Positions 7,546 to 14,230 of a DNA stretch of 33,350 nt are shown here, one piece after another. The translations under genes were made by a program, and so were the position numbers. Where the stretch lies: positions 1 through 33,350 of the IMG/VR virus record IMGVR_UViG_3300037189_023468. One strand, 5' to 3'. Every line of letters begins with the position of its first letter. Within the stretch, counting starts at the first letter, position 1. This stretch comes from a virus. Under the pieces are notes generated by a model. That model was not told the origin of the DNA and did not search any database. It worked only from the letters and a program-made list of their open reading frames with translations.

Positions 7546-8226
7546 TTACGCGGGGATATCCTTCCCCTCAACAAGCCAGAGGAAGAACCCCGTTGCGGTA
7601 CCCTTCTTCTCAACGTATCTGCGATACGCCATGACCAAGGGTTCGGCTTCCTCTCTTGCAAGGCGAAGCTCGATACCGCCAATCTTCACCATCATTGCCA
7701 TGTTTGGGTCAAGTGGCGGAGCGGTTCTTTGGGCGATGCTGCCATCAAGCCCGTCAACAAATTCTGTTCTCATTGCATTCGGGTCTGACATCTGTGGGAT
7801 TTGCGGGATGCTTCCGTTTTGCGCATCACCAGAAAAATCCAAATTTGGCTCGTCTTCGGAGTAGCCAGTTGCCAGAAACAGGTCCTGCTCTTGGATGCTA
7901 TTGATCAACTCTTCGAGCAAGTCCTCATCGTAAAACCCAAGGTCCTGCGTCCGATTGTCAGCAAGGGCAAATGCGGTCGCGGTCTGGTCGTCATCCTGCA
8001 CCCAAACAACAGCAATCTGCTTCCAGCCAAGTTGCTGGGCAGCCTGAAGTGTGTGGTTGCCGGCGATTACCTCGTTAGTGCTTTTGCGCACAACAATTGG
8101 TCGTCGCTGACCAAACTTTGCAAGCGAGCGCGCAATTGCCTCAACGTTTCCTCGGCGCGGATTCTTCCCCCACGGCTTTAGCCCCTCAATGGGTGTCGCA
8201 AGTGGAATAAGGTCATCAATAATCAC
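7546..8226 (-). CDS. ParB-like nuclease-domain (ParB/Srx fold) protein (226 aa)
   Basis: Residues 1-95 have the ParB N-terminal pattern: IPLATPIEGLKPWGKNPRRG, then GNVEAIARSLAKFGQRRPIV, the GNHTLQAAQQLGW box (the GxHR-like catalytic or CTP-binding region, here GNHT) and ADNRTQDLGFYDEDLL. The second half is a phage-specific C-terminus without known motifs. Such proteins occur in phages, often beside modification or terminase genes, and may bind DNA or hydrolyse nucleotides; specific partition is unlikely without ParA. GTG at 8226 overlaps the upstream stop (GTGA). A second ParB-like gene lies at 13548. Confidence 0.82.
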   Translation of the reverse strand: MIIDDLIPLATPIEGLKPWGKNPRRGNVEAIARSLAKFGQRRPIVVRKSTNEVIAGNHTLQAAQQLGWKQIAVVWVQDDDQTATAFALADNRTQDLGFYDEDLLEELINSIQEQDLFLATGYSEDEPNLDFSGDAQNGSIPQIPQMSDPNAMRTEFVDGLDGSIAQRTAPPLDPNMAMMVKIGGIELRLAREEAEPLVMAYRRYVEKKGTATGFFLWLVEGKDIPA

Positions 8227-8591
8227 TTTGAAACTCCAGTCTCTTCTGCAACAGTTTTTCTTAATGCGCGAAGCGTTTCTGCTGAAGATTCAAACGCATT
8301 CGTAATTTCTTCAATGGACTTCAAAAGGTTTTCCTTACTGGCAGAAACCTTGACTACGGTTGACTGCTGGCTTGCCTCGACCTCAGAGAATTCCATCAAA
8401 ATTCTCTTAGCAATTTTAGACTTTCCAGGAACGCCCTTGTGAGCATATGTTCTCATTGTCTCTGGCGTCACGCCGTAGTCTGCGGCCAACGCACGGCAAG
8501 CACCAGAAATGCTTGCCACCCCGATTGGGGATCGATGCATTAACACTTGCTGAACAATAATCTGGTCAACAACTCCTTGTTTTGAGTTCAT
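8223..8591 (-). CDS. Hypothetical protein with possible helix-turn-helix (122 aa)
   Basis: The N-terminal half contains ISGACRALAADYGVTPETMR, which has helix-turn-helix character, followed by TYAHKGVPGKSKIAKR. The C-terminal half is a long heptad-like helix (ENLLKSIEEITNAFESSAET). This resembles a small DNA-binding protein with a dimerising helix. ATG 8591 is chosen because GGAGG lies five bases upstream; the frame is open a further ten codons. It is translationally coupled to the ParB-like gene (GTGA overlap), which suggests that the two act together. Confidence 0.68.
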   Translation of the reverse strand: MNSKQGVVDQIIVQQVLMHRSPIGVASISGACRALAADYGVTPETMRTYAHKGVPGKSKIAKRILMEFSEVEASQQSTVVKVSASKENLLKSIEEITNAFESSAETLRALRKTVAEETGVSK

Positions 8592-8664
8592 TCTTCCTCC
8601 ACTTTTTGCAGGAATAATCACCTGCCTGTGGATAGCCTACAGCATTGGCGCCCGTCGTGCAAAC

Positions 8665-8823
8665 TCAATAATAATCCGAGCACGACGCGTAGTAGCCACA
8701 CTCGCAGATAAGTTTACATTTTCTTTCTTCCATCTTTTTGCCGCAATTTGCACAAGTTAATACAATATCTTCAGCCGACGGTTCTGTATTCTGTGTTTCC
8801 GGGCTTGACAAGTCAATTTCCAA
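8665..8823 (-). CDS. Zinc-ribbon microprotein (52 aa)
   Basis: The C-terminal half is LTCANCGKKMEERKC, then KLICECGYYASCSDYY, with CxxC and CxC pairs in a zinc-ribbon layout; similar C-terminal CGY..SCSDY signatures occur in other small phage zinc proteins. The likely start is TTG 8823, eight bases after AGAGGA; no in-frame ATG gives the complete zinc site. A short hairpin (8653-8660 with 8680-8687) straddles the stop. The gene borders the nested palindrome region and is the first gene of the leftward block. Confidence 0.68.
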   Translation of the reverse strand: MEIDLSSPETQNTEPSAEDIVLTCANCGKKMEERKCKLICECGYYASCSDYY

Positions 8824-8855
8824 GGGTACAATCCTCTCTATTGTTCTCAGGGAAC

Positions 8856-8871
8856 AGAACCATATGGTTCT
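8856..8871. repeat. Perfect 16-bp palindrome
   Basis: AGAACCATATGGTTCT is a perfect inverted repeat without spacer. It lies between the zinc microprotein start and the larger nested inverted repeats and shares the GAAC/GTTC words with them. It could be an operator or part of the same origin-like region. Confidence 0.75.
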
Positions 8872-8923
8872 TAGGTATAACGGTACTCAGGTATTAGGTA
8901 CTCTTAGAAATACCTTTATCTTC

Positions 8924-9057
8924 CGGGTACAGCTATCCCTCTAGTTCCTTCGGTACTACGTACCTCAGGAACTCTCGGGATACTGTACCCGATTACTACG
9001 GTATCTCAAGAACATTCGGTATTTCATACCTCATGTTCTCAAGATACCTTCGTAATC
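8924..9057. repeat. Two nested inverted repeats (origin-like or structured region)
   Basis: Structure A (8924-8991) pairs CGGGTACAG with CTGTACCCG, TATCCC with GGGATA, AGTTCCT with AGGAACT and GGTAC with GTACC around a TAC loop. Structure B (8991-9057) pairs GATTAC with GTAATC, GGTATCT with AGATACC, AGAACAT with ATGTTCT and GGTAT with ATACC around a TTC loop. In both, short helices of 5-9 bp are separated by small symmetric mismatches, often TC/TC or CA/CA. Before them (8872-8917) are the repeated words GGTACTC and AGGTAT. A pyrimidine-rich tract (9057-9091) follows. The region has no gene and lies between divergent gene blocks; a replication origin is the favoured reading. Confidence 0.7.
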
Positions 9058-9131
9058 CTATTTCCCCCTTTATCCCTACCCTTTTTCCCCCGTTGACGCA
9101 TTTTGAGTAAGGACTTACTTTGATAGCCCGC

Positions 9132-9161
9132 TTGACAACCTCATTGTGGGTCGCCTATAGT
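9132..9161 (+). promoter_or_regulatory. Promoter of the rightward middle block
   Basis: TTGACA (9132-9137) is followed by an 18-base spacer and TATAGT (9156-9161). It precedes the helix-turn-helix gene at 9202 and places that gene's start downstream of the promoter. Confidence 0.8.
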
Positions 9162-9201
9162 GATTGTCCAAGCAAAGATGTCTTGGGGAAAGAAGGAGAA
9201 A

Positions 9202-9552
9202 ATGAAAACAGAGCAGGTCTCAATTCTTGAGGCAGCGCAGATCCTTGGAGTTTCCTACTCGGCGGCAGTGCAGGCTGCGCGACGATATGGCTGGAAGAAA
9301 ATTAGCGCGGGTCAGGGGCCGAACGGCGGTCGTCCGCGAATTATGTATCTCCGCCCAGAAGTGGAGGCATACGGAAGTAATCGCAACCGACAAACCTTTA
9401 AGTCCAAAAAGGTTGATGAAAATCTTTTGCGAGAAGTAGAAAAAGCGGCAAGGAATAAAAAGCCTATCGGTCGTATTGCAAAAGAGTTGGGCGTAAGTCA
9501 CTTCCTGATTGGAAGCGCCGCATACGAATTGGTTAGCAAGGGCAAGCGATAA
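9202..9552 (+). CDS. Helix-turn-helix DNA-binding protein (116 aa)
   Basis: The N-terminal part (SILEAAQILGVSYSAAVQAA, then RRYGWKKISAGQGPNGGRPR and YLRPEVEAY) looks like a MerR/excisionase-type winged helix. The C-terminal part (PIGRIAKELGVSHFLIGSAA) is a second helix-turn-helix. ATG 9202 follows AAGGAG (9193-9198). Earlier in-frame starts at 9160 and 9178 are rejected because the first lies inside the -10 box and the second has no ribosome site. It is the first gene after a strong promoter near the origin-like region, so it may regulate transcription there. tRNA-Arg begins five bases after its stop. Confidence 0.75.
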   Translation: MKTEQVSILEAAQILGVSYSAAVQAARRYGWKKISAGQGPNGGRPRIMYLRPEVEAYGSNRNRQTFKSKKVDENLLREVEKAARNKKPIGRIAKELGVSHFLIGSAAYELVSKGKR

Positions 9553-9557
9553 TCTTT

Positions 9558-9633
9558 GCCGCCGTAGCTCAGTGGATAGAGCGACTGCCTTCTAAGCAGT
9601 TGGCCGCAGGTTCGATTCCTGTCGGCGGCGCCA
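9558..9633 (+). tRNA. tRNA-Arg (anticodon TCT)
   Basis: A complete cloverleaf is visible. The acceptor stem is GCCGCCG with CGGCGGC, the D-arm GCTC/GAGC, the anticodon stem ACTGC/GCAGT around CTTCTAA (anticodon TCT), and the T-arm GCAGG/CCTGT around TTCGATT. The 3' CCA is encoded. It reads AGA, a codon often under-served in bacterial hosts. Confidence 0.97.
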
Positions 9634-9640
9634 TGATTTC

Positions 9641-9655
9641 TGCTATACTGCACAC
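9641..9655 (+). promoter_or_regulatory. Extended -10 promoter, leaderless start for the gene at 9656
   Basis: TGC-TATACT (9641-9649) is an extended -10 element. Six bases separate it from the ATG at 9656, and no Shine-Dalgarno site is present, so the transcript probably starts on the ATG. Confidence 0.6.
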
Positions 9656-9994
9656 ATGACCAGGTCGGAAGCGTTGCAAATCATGAGAGAGACCAGTGCG
9701 CAACTAACTGTCGGCGATAACTGGCGAGAGGTTGTTGACCCGTCTTTTTACATCAAGGGCGGATGGCCAAAAGAATTTGTTGACGCGCTTGTTCGCGAGC
9801 ACACATCAGAGCCCGTCGTCTCATACGGCGTATGGCACAAGGAATTTCTTCAGGCGCTTTGTGATGTTTTAGAAGTTGCCCCAGAGGAATACAATCAAAA
9901 GCAGGGAATCGCAGCGCAGTGCAAGGGCATGGCGATTTGCGTGTGGCTTGCTTTTTACGAAGAGGAGGAAAAGCGTGGCAAAGCACAGGCATAA
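9656..9994 (+). CDS. Hypothetical protein (112 aa)
   Basis: The protein has the pattern MTRSEALQIMRETSAQLTVG, then GWPKEFVDALVREHT and GVWHKEFLQALCDVL, two related 'W.KEF..AL' helices, followed by GIAAQCKGMAICVWLAFYEE and a charged tail. No family was recognised. Expression is likely from a leaderless mRNA. Its stop lies inside the next gene, whose GAGGAGG ribosome site sits within this coding region. Confidence 0.7.
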   Translation: MTRSEALQIMRETSAQLTVGDNWREVVDPSFYIKGGWPKEFVDALVREHTSEPVVSYGVWHKEFLQALCDVLEVAPEEYNQKQGIAAQCKGMAICVWLAFYEEEEKRGKAQA

Positions 9995-10193
9995 GCCCCG
10001 AAAAGATTTTTCTAAGATGAGCAACCTAGATCTTCTTGCGGTATCGGAAAGAAGGTCGTTGATGTTTAGCTGGGTGGCGTATCTTGATGACAAGAGCGAT
10101 GAAGATCGGCTTAGGTTTATCACCAGCGCAATGAAAAGCATTGCACTCGTAGACGAGGAGATGTCTCGTCGTGGTATTGGAACTTGCAGCTAA
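9975..10193 (+). CDS. Hypothetical small protein (72 aa)
   Basis: GTG 9975 is preceded by GAGGAGG at a good distance, and the encoded protein has a basic N-terminus (MAKHRHKPRKDFSK) followed by a helical body (SNLDLLAVSERRSLMFSWVA, then DEDRLRFITSAMKSIALVDE). It overlaps the previous gene by 20 bases and the next by 10. No family was recognised. Confidence 0.65.
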   Translation: MAKHRHKPRKDFSKMSNLDLLAVSERRSLMFSWVAYLDDKSDEDRLRFITSAMKSIALVDEEMSRRGIGTCS

Positions 10194-10915
10194 GGCTTTT
10201 TCGCCTCTTAGTTTCCGCAATTGTAATTGCTTCACTGGCCCTTCCGACAACTTTGTTGACGGAGCCTAAGAAGCAATTCGAGTGGATTACTGCCCCTCTT
10301 CCTTGCTCGGAAGAAATAGGGCAACCGTGCTGGTCCCAGTATTCCCCTGAAGTTTTTGATAAGTGGTCAACGGCAATTTTGGTCACCGGATATGCCACAA
10401 CCTACGATGCTTTTTATACAAACAACAGGCAGTCGTGGTACTCGTTGGGCAAGTCTGGTAAGCCAGGAAAGAACGGATACCTTGTTGAAAACAAAGAGAC
10501 ATGCAAGAGAAACCCTGGTTGGAAATGTTTTGCTGTAGATATGGGCACGTGGGTTCAGTATCGAAGAAAGTGGACTGCAACAACTGAAAACTTGTACGCA
10601 GCGCTTGGCCCTTATCTCAGAGGAATTATTGGAAAGCAGATGCCCCGATACCACAGCATTCCAATCCACAAGCTTAGGGTTACATCGCTTCAAACAAACA
10701 TTTCCGTTGAGGTCTGGATTACCGACTACTGCCAGTGCAACGGCTATGTGGTGTCTGGTGGCAAAAAGATTAATCCTCTGGTAGACTTGAGCCCTCAGGC
10801 GTGGGCCGAGATGGGGCGAGAGGAATATTACGTAAACGGCAAGAGATACTACCGAAACGCTGCCACGGGCGGTAAGTGGAGCAGCAACTGGATTACGGTA
10901 GAATATCTTCCATAG
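10184..10915 (+). CDS. Secreted double-psi beta-barrel (RlpA/expansin-like) protein (243 aa)
   Basis: The N-terminus is a signal peptide or membrane anchor (LRLFRLLVSAIVIASLALPT). The mature part begins with TGYATTYDAFYTNNRQSWY, resembling the GxASxYG opening of RlpA-like domains, and has the typical later strands LRVTSLQTNISVEVWITDYC, then NPLVDLSPQAWAEMG, equivalent to the VxVxD...IDLSxxAxxxLG core. Several cysteines suggest disulphides, in keeping with export. RlpA-like domains bind or cleave peptidoglycan; the conserved Asp is present in ITDYC. The start is TTG 10184 with a weak GGA upstream. A role at the host cell wall is inferred. Confidence 0.72.
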   Translation: MQLRLFRLLVSAIVIASLALPTTLLTEPKKQFEWITAPLPCSEEIGQPCWSQYSPEVFDKWSTAILVTGYATTYDAFYTNNRQSWYSLGKSGKPGKNGYLVENKETCKRNPGWKCFAVDMGTWVQYRRKWTATTENLYAALGPYLRGIIGKQMPRYHSIPIHKLRVTSLQTNISVEVWITDYCQCNGYVVSGGKKINPLVDLSPQAWAEMGREEYYVNGKRYYRNAATGGKWSSNWITVEYLP

Positions 10916-10929
10916 GTGGGGTTCGGGAA

Positions 10930-11232
10930 GTGGCTTGGGTTGAAGTAAAGTCGTGCGGTCGGTGTGGTGAGGCGTGGCCAAACTCCGTTGACTTTTATCA
11001 AAACCCTAACGACAAAAATTGCAGGGCTTGCAAGTACGAGGTCAAAAAAGCACAGCACGATCGTGACCCAAGCAGGGCAAAGAGCCCAGAGCAACGGGCA
11101 AAGGCGGCGGAAAAGCAGCGCCGCCGCTGGAAGCGCCTAAAGGGAGACCCGGCGTGGAAGGCAAAAATGGCAGAGCGCCAAAGAAGAAAGCGCTATCAAA
11201 AAAAGGTTCAAAGTACGCTTGGCACAAGCTAA
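10930..11232 (+). CDS. Zinc-finger basic protein (100 aa)
   Basis: Near the start lies CGRCGEAWPNSVDFYQ followed by NCRACKYEVK, the C-x2-C...FY...C-x2-C pattern of small phage zinc proteins that often accompany HNH or endonuclease VII-like domains. The rest is strikingly basic and helical (KAAEKQRRRWKRLKG, then KMAERQRRKRYQKK), so nucleic-acid binding is likely. No nuclease catalytic motif was seen. The start is uncertain; GTG 10930 is preferred to GTG 10876, which lies in the end of the preceding gene. Confidence 0.65.
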   Translation: MAWVEVKSCGRCGEAWPNSVDFYQNPNDKNCRACKYEVKKAQHDRDPSRAKSPEQRAKAAEKQRRRWKRLKGDPAWKAKMAERQRRKRYQKKVQSTLGTS

Positions 11233-11267
11233 AATACAAAGAACCCTGGCAATATAAGAAGTTTGTG

Positions 11268-11279
11268 TATACTCCCCCC
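11268..11279 (+). promoter_or_regulatory. -10 element with leaderless spacing for the epimerase gene
   Basis: TATACT (11268-11273) is followed by six C bases and ATG 11280. No Shine-Dalgarno site is possible in CTCCCCCC. Transcription is expected to begin on the ATG. No convincing -35 was found. Confidence 0.55.
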
Positions 11280-12272
11280 ATGAAGAGCATTCTGGTTACT
11301 GGCGCGGGTGGATTCATTGGCGGCTGGCTTGTTCGTGAGCTTGTCCGACGCGATGAGGGCCAAGTTTTTGCTGTGGACAAGAAGCCCCTTTCGGAGTGGG
11401 AGCAAATTTCCCCGATAGCAAAGTCGTATGGCGAGACAAATCTTGCCATCGCTGAGTACGCCAACATGTCGGCACTTGGCATGGATGAGGTGTACAACCT
11501 TGCGGCGGACATGGGCGGCATGGGCTTCATTGAGCACAACAAGGCCGCGTGCATGCTCTCTGTTCTTACCAGTACCAATATGTTGGTTGCTGCGCGAAAA
11601 TCAAACGTCAAGAGATTCTTTTATTCCTCTAGCGCTTGCGTCTATGCAGCAGACAAGCAAATGGACGCAGACGTCACTGCGCTGAAAGAGGCTGACGCAT
11701 ATCCAGCAATGGCAGAAGATGGCTACGGCTGGGAGAAGCTTTTTTCTGAGCGTATGGCACGACACTTCCGCGAGGACTTTGGGCTTGAGACCCGTGTCGC
11801 GCGATATCACAATGTGTATGGACCAAGTGGCACGTGGACTGGCGGTCGAGAAAAAGCCCCCGCCGCTATTTGCAGAAAAGTTGCCGAAGCAGTTATTGGA
11901 AGAAAGCATGAGATTGAGATTTGGGGCGACGGAGAACAAACCCGGTCGTTCATGTACATTGACGATTGTGTTCAGGGGACAATTAAAATTATGCAGTCCG
12001 ATGTCCATGAACCCCTCAACCTTGGGTCGTCTGAGCTTGTCTCAATCAACCAGCTGGTTTCTATTGTTGAGGACATCGCTGGTGTCAGCCTGGATCGCCG
12101 ATACAACCTTGATGCCCCAAAGGGAGTGCGAGGGAGAAACAGCGACAACACTATGATTCAAGATCGACTTGGTTGGCAGCCGTCAATCTCCCTGCGCAGT
12201 GGTCTTGAGAAAACTTATGAGTGGGTTTTTAAGCAAGTAGAAAAAAAGAAGCAAGAGGGCTCGCAATGGTAA
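11280..12272 (+). CDS. GDP-mannose 3,5-epimerase-like NAD-dependent sugar epimerase (330 aa)
   Basis: This is an extended short-chain dehydrogenase. The NAD-binding TGAGGFIG is at residues 7-14, the conserved NLAADMGGMGFIEHN at 73-87, SSSACVY at 116-122, and the catalytic Y149-G-W-E-K153. YHNVYGPSGTWTGGREKAPA (about 173-192) is a signature of GDP-mannose 3,5-epimerases. Such enzymes convert GDP-mannose to GDP-L-galactose or GDP-gulose. Full length for the family. It begins the sugar cluster and overlaps the next glycosyltransferase gene by seven bases, so it may supply an unusual nucleotide sugar to the following enzymes. Confidence 0.9.
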   Translation: MKSILVTGAGGFIGGWLVRELVRRDEGQVFAVDKKPLSEWEQISPIAKSYGETNLAIAEYANMSALGMDEVYNLAADMGGMGFIEHNKAACMLSVLTSTNMLVAARKSNVKRFFYSSSACVYAADKQMDADVTALKEADAYPAMAEDGYGWEKLFSERMARHFREDFGLETRVARYHNVYGPSGTWTGGREKAPAAICRKVAEAVIGRKHEIEIWGDGEQTRSFMYIDDCVQGTIKIMQSDVHEPLNLGSSELVSINQLVSIVEDIAGVSLDRRYNLDAPKGVRGRNSDNTMIQDRLGWQPSISLRSGLEKTYEWVFKQVEKKKQEGSQW

Positions 12273-12853
12273 AGAAGCGCCTATCCCTGCTAATCCCGAC
12301 CCTGAATGATCGCTCCGCTATTTGCGAGCAGGTTACTTCGGAAATTGTTAATCAATTAACTACCGAGGTTGAAATGTTGGTTCTTCCCGACGACGGAGAA
12401 AGTAGCATTGGCGCAAAGAGGAACATTTTGCTTGAGGGCGCAACGGGAGATTACGTTGCATTCATTGACGACGACGACATGATTAGCAAGGATTACATTG
12501 AAAAGGTTCTTGCTGCCCTTGAGGGTAATCCGGACTGCGCCTCGCTTGATGGGTATGCGTATTGGCGAGACGGAAGCAAACGCCTCTTTAGGCACTCTAT
12601 TGAATACACAAGTTGGTACACCAGCGAGGGTGTTGACTATCGAATGCCTAACCACGTCAATGCCGTTAGGCGGGAATACGCCTTGCGGGTGCGATTTCCT
12701 GAAATTAATCACGCAGAAGATCACCAATACTCAAAAGACCTCCAGCAATACTTAAAGACAGAAGGAAAGATTGAGGGTGTGATTTACCACTACTATCAAT
12801 CTACCGAGTTCCCAAAAGCGCTCCGATCAGAACTGCTAAAGAACATTAAATGA
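12266..12853 (+). CDS. Glycosyltransferase family 2-like (195 aa)
   Basis: The N-terminal LSLLIPTLNDRS strand opens a GT-A fold, SIGAKRNILLEGATGDYVAF follows, and IDDDDMIS is the metal-binding DxD motif (about residues 72-79). The protein is short for GT2 enzymes, but the complete nucleotide-binding half is present. It is presumably an inverting transferase using a nucleotide sugar. ATG 12266 overlaps the epimerase gene, and its end overlaps the next gene by four bases (ATGA). The acceptor, host glycan or phage component, is unknown. Confidence 0.85.
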   Translation: MVKKRLSLLIPTLNDRSAICEQVTSEIVNQLTTEVEMLVLPDDGESSIGAKRNILLEGATGDYVAFIDDDDMISKDYIEKVLAALEGNPDCASLDGYAYWRDGSKRLFRHSIEYTSWYTSEGVDYRMPNHVNAVRREYALRVRFPEINHAEDHQYSKDLQQYLKTEGKIEGVIYHYYQSTEFPKALRSELLKNIK

Positions 12854-13581
12854 AACTTCTGATTAAGTTCCCAACAAGGCAGCGCCCTGAGCTCTTCTTC
12901 AAGACGCTGGAGAAGTACATTGCTATGGCCTCCGGCAGGCATGAGATTGAGATTATTGTCTCCATGGACACCGACGATAAACTCATGAATAACGAGGTGG
13001 TCAGGGAGAAGCTTGAGCGAATTAAGGCCAATGGCAATGACCTTAAGTATTTTTATGGAACCTCTTCTACCAAGATTGAGGCGATCAACGCGGACATGGA
13101 TAAGGCAAGCAGCGACTGGGACATGGTCTTCAACGGGCAGGACGATATGATCCCGCTCTCGTTTGGATACGACGACATGATGCTTTCTCGACTTGTAGAG
13201 CACTACCCGGACACCGACGGCGCGCTCTGGCTTGATGATCACGCTATGGGCGGATTGAATAACTGCACAATCGTTGCCGCTGGTAGAAAATACTATGAGC
13301 GCTTTAATTACATCTATTACCCAGGCTACAAGTCTCTGTATGCGGACAACGAATACACCGCAGTTGGAAAGGGTCTTGGAAGGTTAACCTACATCGCAGA
13401 CGATATCGTCAAGCACGAATGGATTGGGACAAACGAGTTTCGGGACCCACTCCTGGAGAGAAATGAGCAGGAGTGGATGTACACGTATGACCGAATGGTG
13501 TTTGAGGCAAGGGGTAACAAGGGCTTCCCAATCGATGGAGGTGGGGCTTGGAAATCACACAAGAGCGACCCTCAACCCTAA
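12850..13581 (+). CDS. Glycosyltransferase-like protein, GT-A fold (243 aa)
   Basis: MKLLIKFPTRQRPELFFKTL opens a GT-A-type domain seen in many phage glycosyltransferases. EIIVSMDTDDKLMNNEV and DMVFNGQDDMIPLSFGYD follow; QDDM may be the DxD-equivalent metal site. IADDIVKHEWIGTNEFRDPL lies near the C-terminus. It is coupled by ATGA to the GT2 gene. It probably acts on the same glycan as its neighbours. Specificity cannot be assigned from the sequence. Confidence 0.75.
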   Translation: MKLLIKFPTRQRPELFFKTLEKYIAMASGRHEIEIIVSMDTDDKLMNNEVVREKLERIKANGNDLKYFYGTSSTKIEAINADMDKASSDWDMVFNGQDDMIPLSFGYDDMMLSRLVEHYPDTDGALWLDDHAMGGLNNCTIVAAGRKYYERFNYIYYPGYKSLYADNEYTAVGKGLGRLTYIADDIVKHEWIGTNEFRDPLLERNEQEWMYTYDRMVFEARGNKGFPIDGGGAWKSHKSDPQP

Positions 13582-14066
13582 AGCCTCACCCAGACAATCC
13601 TCGCTCTGGGGACGTTGGGGCAATAGTCGATTCGATTAAGAAAAACGGCTGGCACGGCGTGGTGGTCTGCCAAAAGTCCACTCGAAGAATCCTGGTAGGA
13701 AACCATCGCGTTAGGGCTGCGTTGATTCTTGACCTCAAAGAGATTCCGGTGCAGTGGGCTGACGTTGACGATCAGCGCGCACGAGCCATCCTTCTTGCGG
13801 ATAACCGCGCCTCTGACCTTGGCGGGTACGACGACGAAATCCTTGCGCGAGTCGTGTATGAGTCTGCGGTTGACGGGCTTCTTGACTCAACAGGCTACGA
13901 CCTAGAGGATATGGATCGGTTAGTGCGGCAGGCGATGGAGCCAGCGCCAATGGACCTAGATGAGAAGAAGACCGAGTGCCCAATGTGCGGGCACAGGTTT
14001 TACGCTATCGCCTCTGGCGGCAGGCGGTCCAGGCGACCTTCCCATCCTGGCGGGTCAAAGTCCTGA
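13548..14066 (+). CDS. ParB-like nuclease-domain protein with C-terminal zinc motif (172 aa)
   Basis: STLKPHPDNPRSGDVGAIVD opens a ParB/Srx domain, followed by NGWHGVVVCQKSTRRILVGN, the HRVRAALILDL helix (GNHR catalytic or CTP-site box), and ILLADNRASDLGGYDDEILA. The C-terminus has CPMCGHRF, part of a possible zinc site. TTG 13548 is the start: GGAGG is six bases upstream, and the preceding gene overlaps by 34 bases. It is shorter than the other ParB-like protein (7546-8226) but shares its layout, including the ADNR.xDLG.YD box. Its end overlaps a gene on the opposite strand by 67 bases. Confidence 0.8.
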   Translation: MEITQERPSTLKPHPDNPRSGDVGAIVDSIKKNGWHGVVVCQKSTRRILVGNHRVRAALILDLKEIPVQWADVDDQRARAILLADNRASDLGGYDDEILARVVYESAVDGLLDSTGYDLEDMDRLVRQAMEPAPMDLDEKKTECPMCGHRFYAIASGGRRSRRPSHPGGSKS

Positions 14067-14230
14067 GGGACGCCAATCCAGTTCACGCTCACTGACCGAC
14101 CCGTAGCAATCGAGAGCACCGCGTCAAGAGCTTCCTCTGGGGTAAGTGCCAAATGAATCTGACCGTCGGCGTCGACCCTCCACGAGTCAACGTTTCCCCG
14201 GAGCATGGTAATCGTCGCAACGATCTTCAA
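14000..14230 (-). CDS. Hypothetical small protein (76 aa)
   Basis: The protein opens with MKIVATITMLRGNVDSWRVD and has a helix EEALDAVLSIATGR. No family is recognised. Its ATG overlaps the thioredoxin stop (ATGA), so both are coupled. The 3' end lies over the end of the ParB-like gene on the other strand, which is unusual but possible. Function unknown. Confidence 0.6.
   Translation of the reverse strand: MKIVATITMLRGNVDSWRVDADGQIHLALTPEEALDAVLSIATGRSVSVNWIGVPQDFDPPGWEGRLDRLPPEAIA

Noticed and set aside
8738-8944. Plus-strand 68-codon frame over the zinc microprotein and palindromes
   Set aside because: The opposite strand encodes paired CxxC motifs, and this frame runs through the inverted repeats; no ribosome site.
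10367-10981. Long minus-strand frame over the RlpA-like gene
   Set aside because: It is a shadow of a gene with clear signal peptide and barrel motifs; its translation has no family features.
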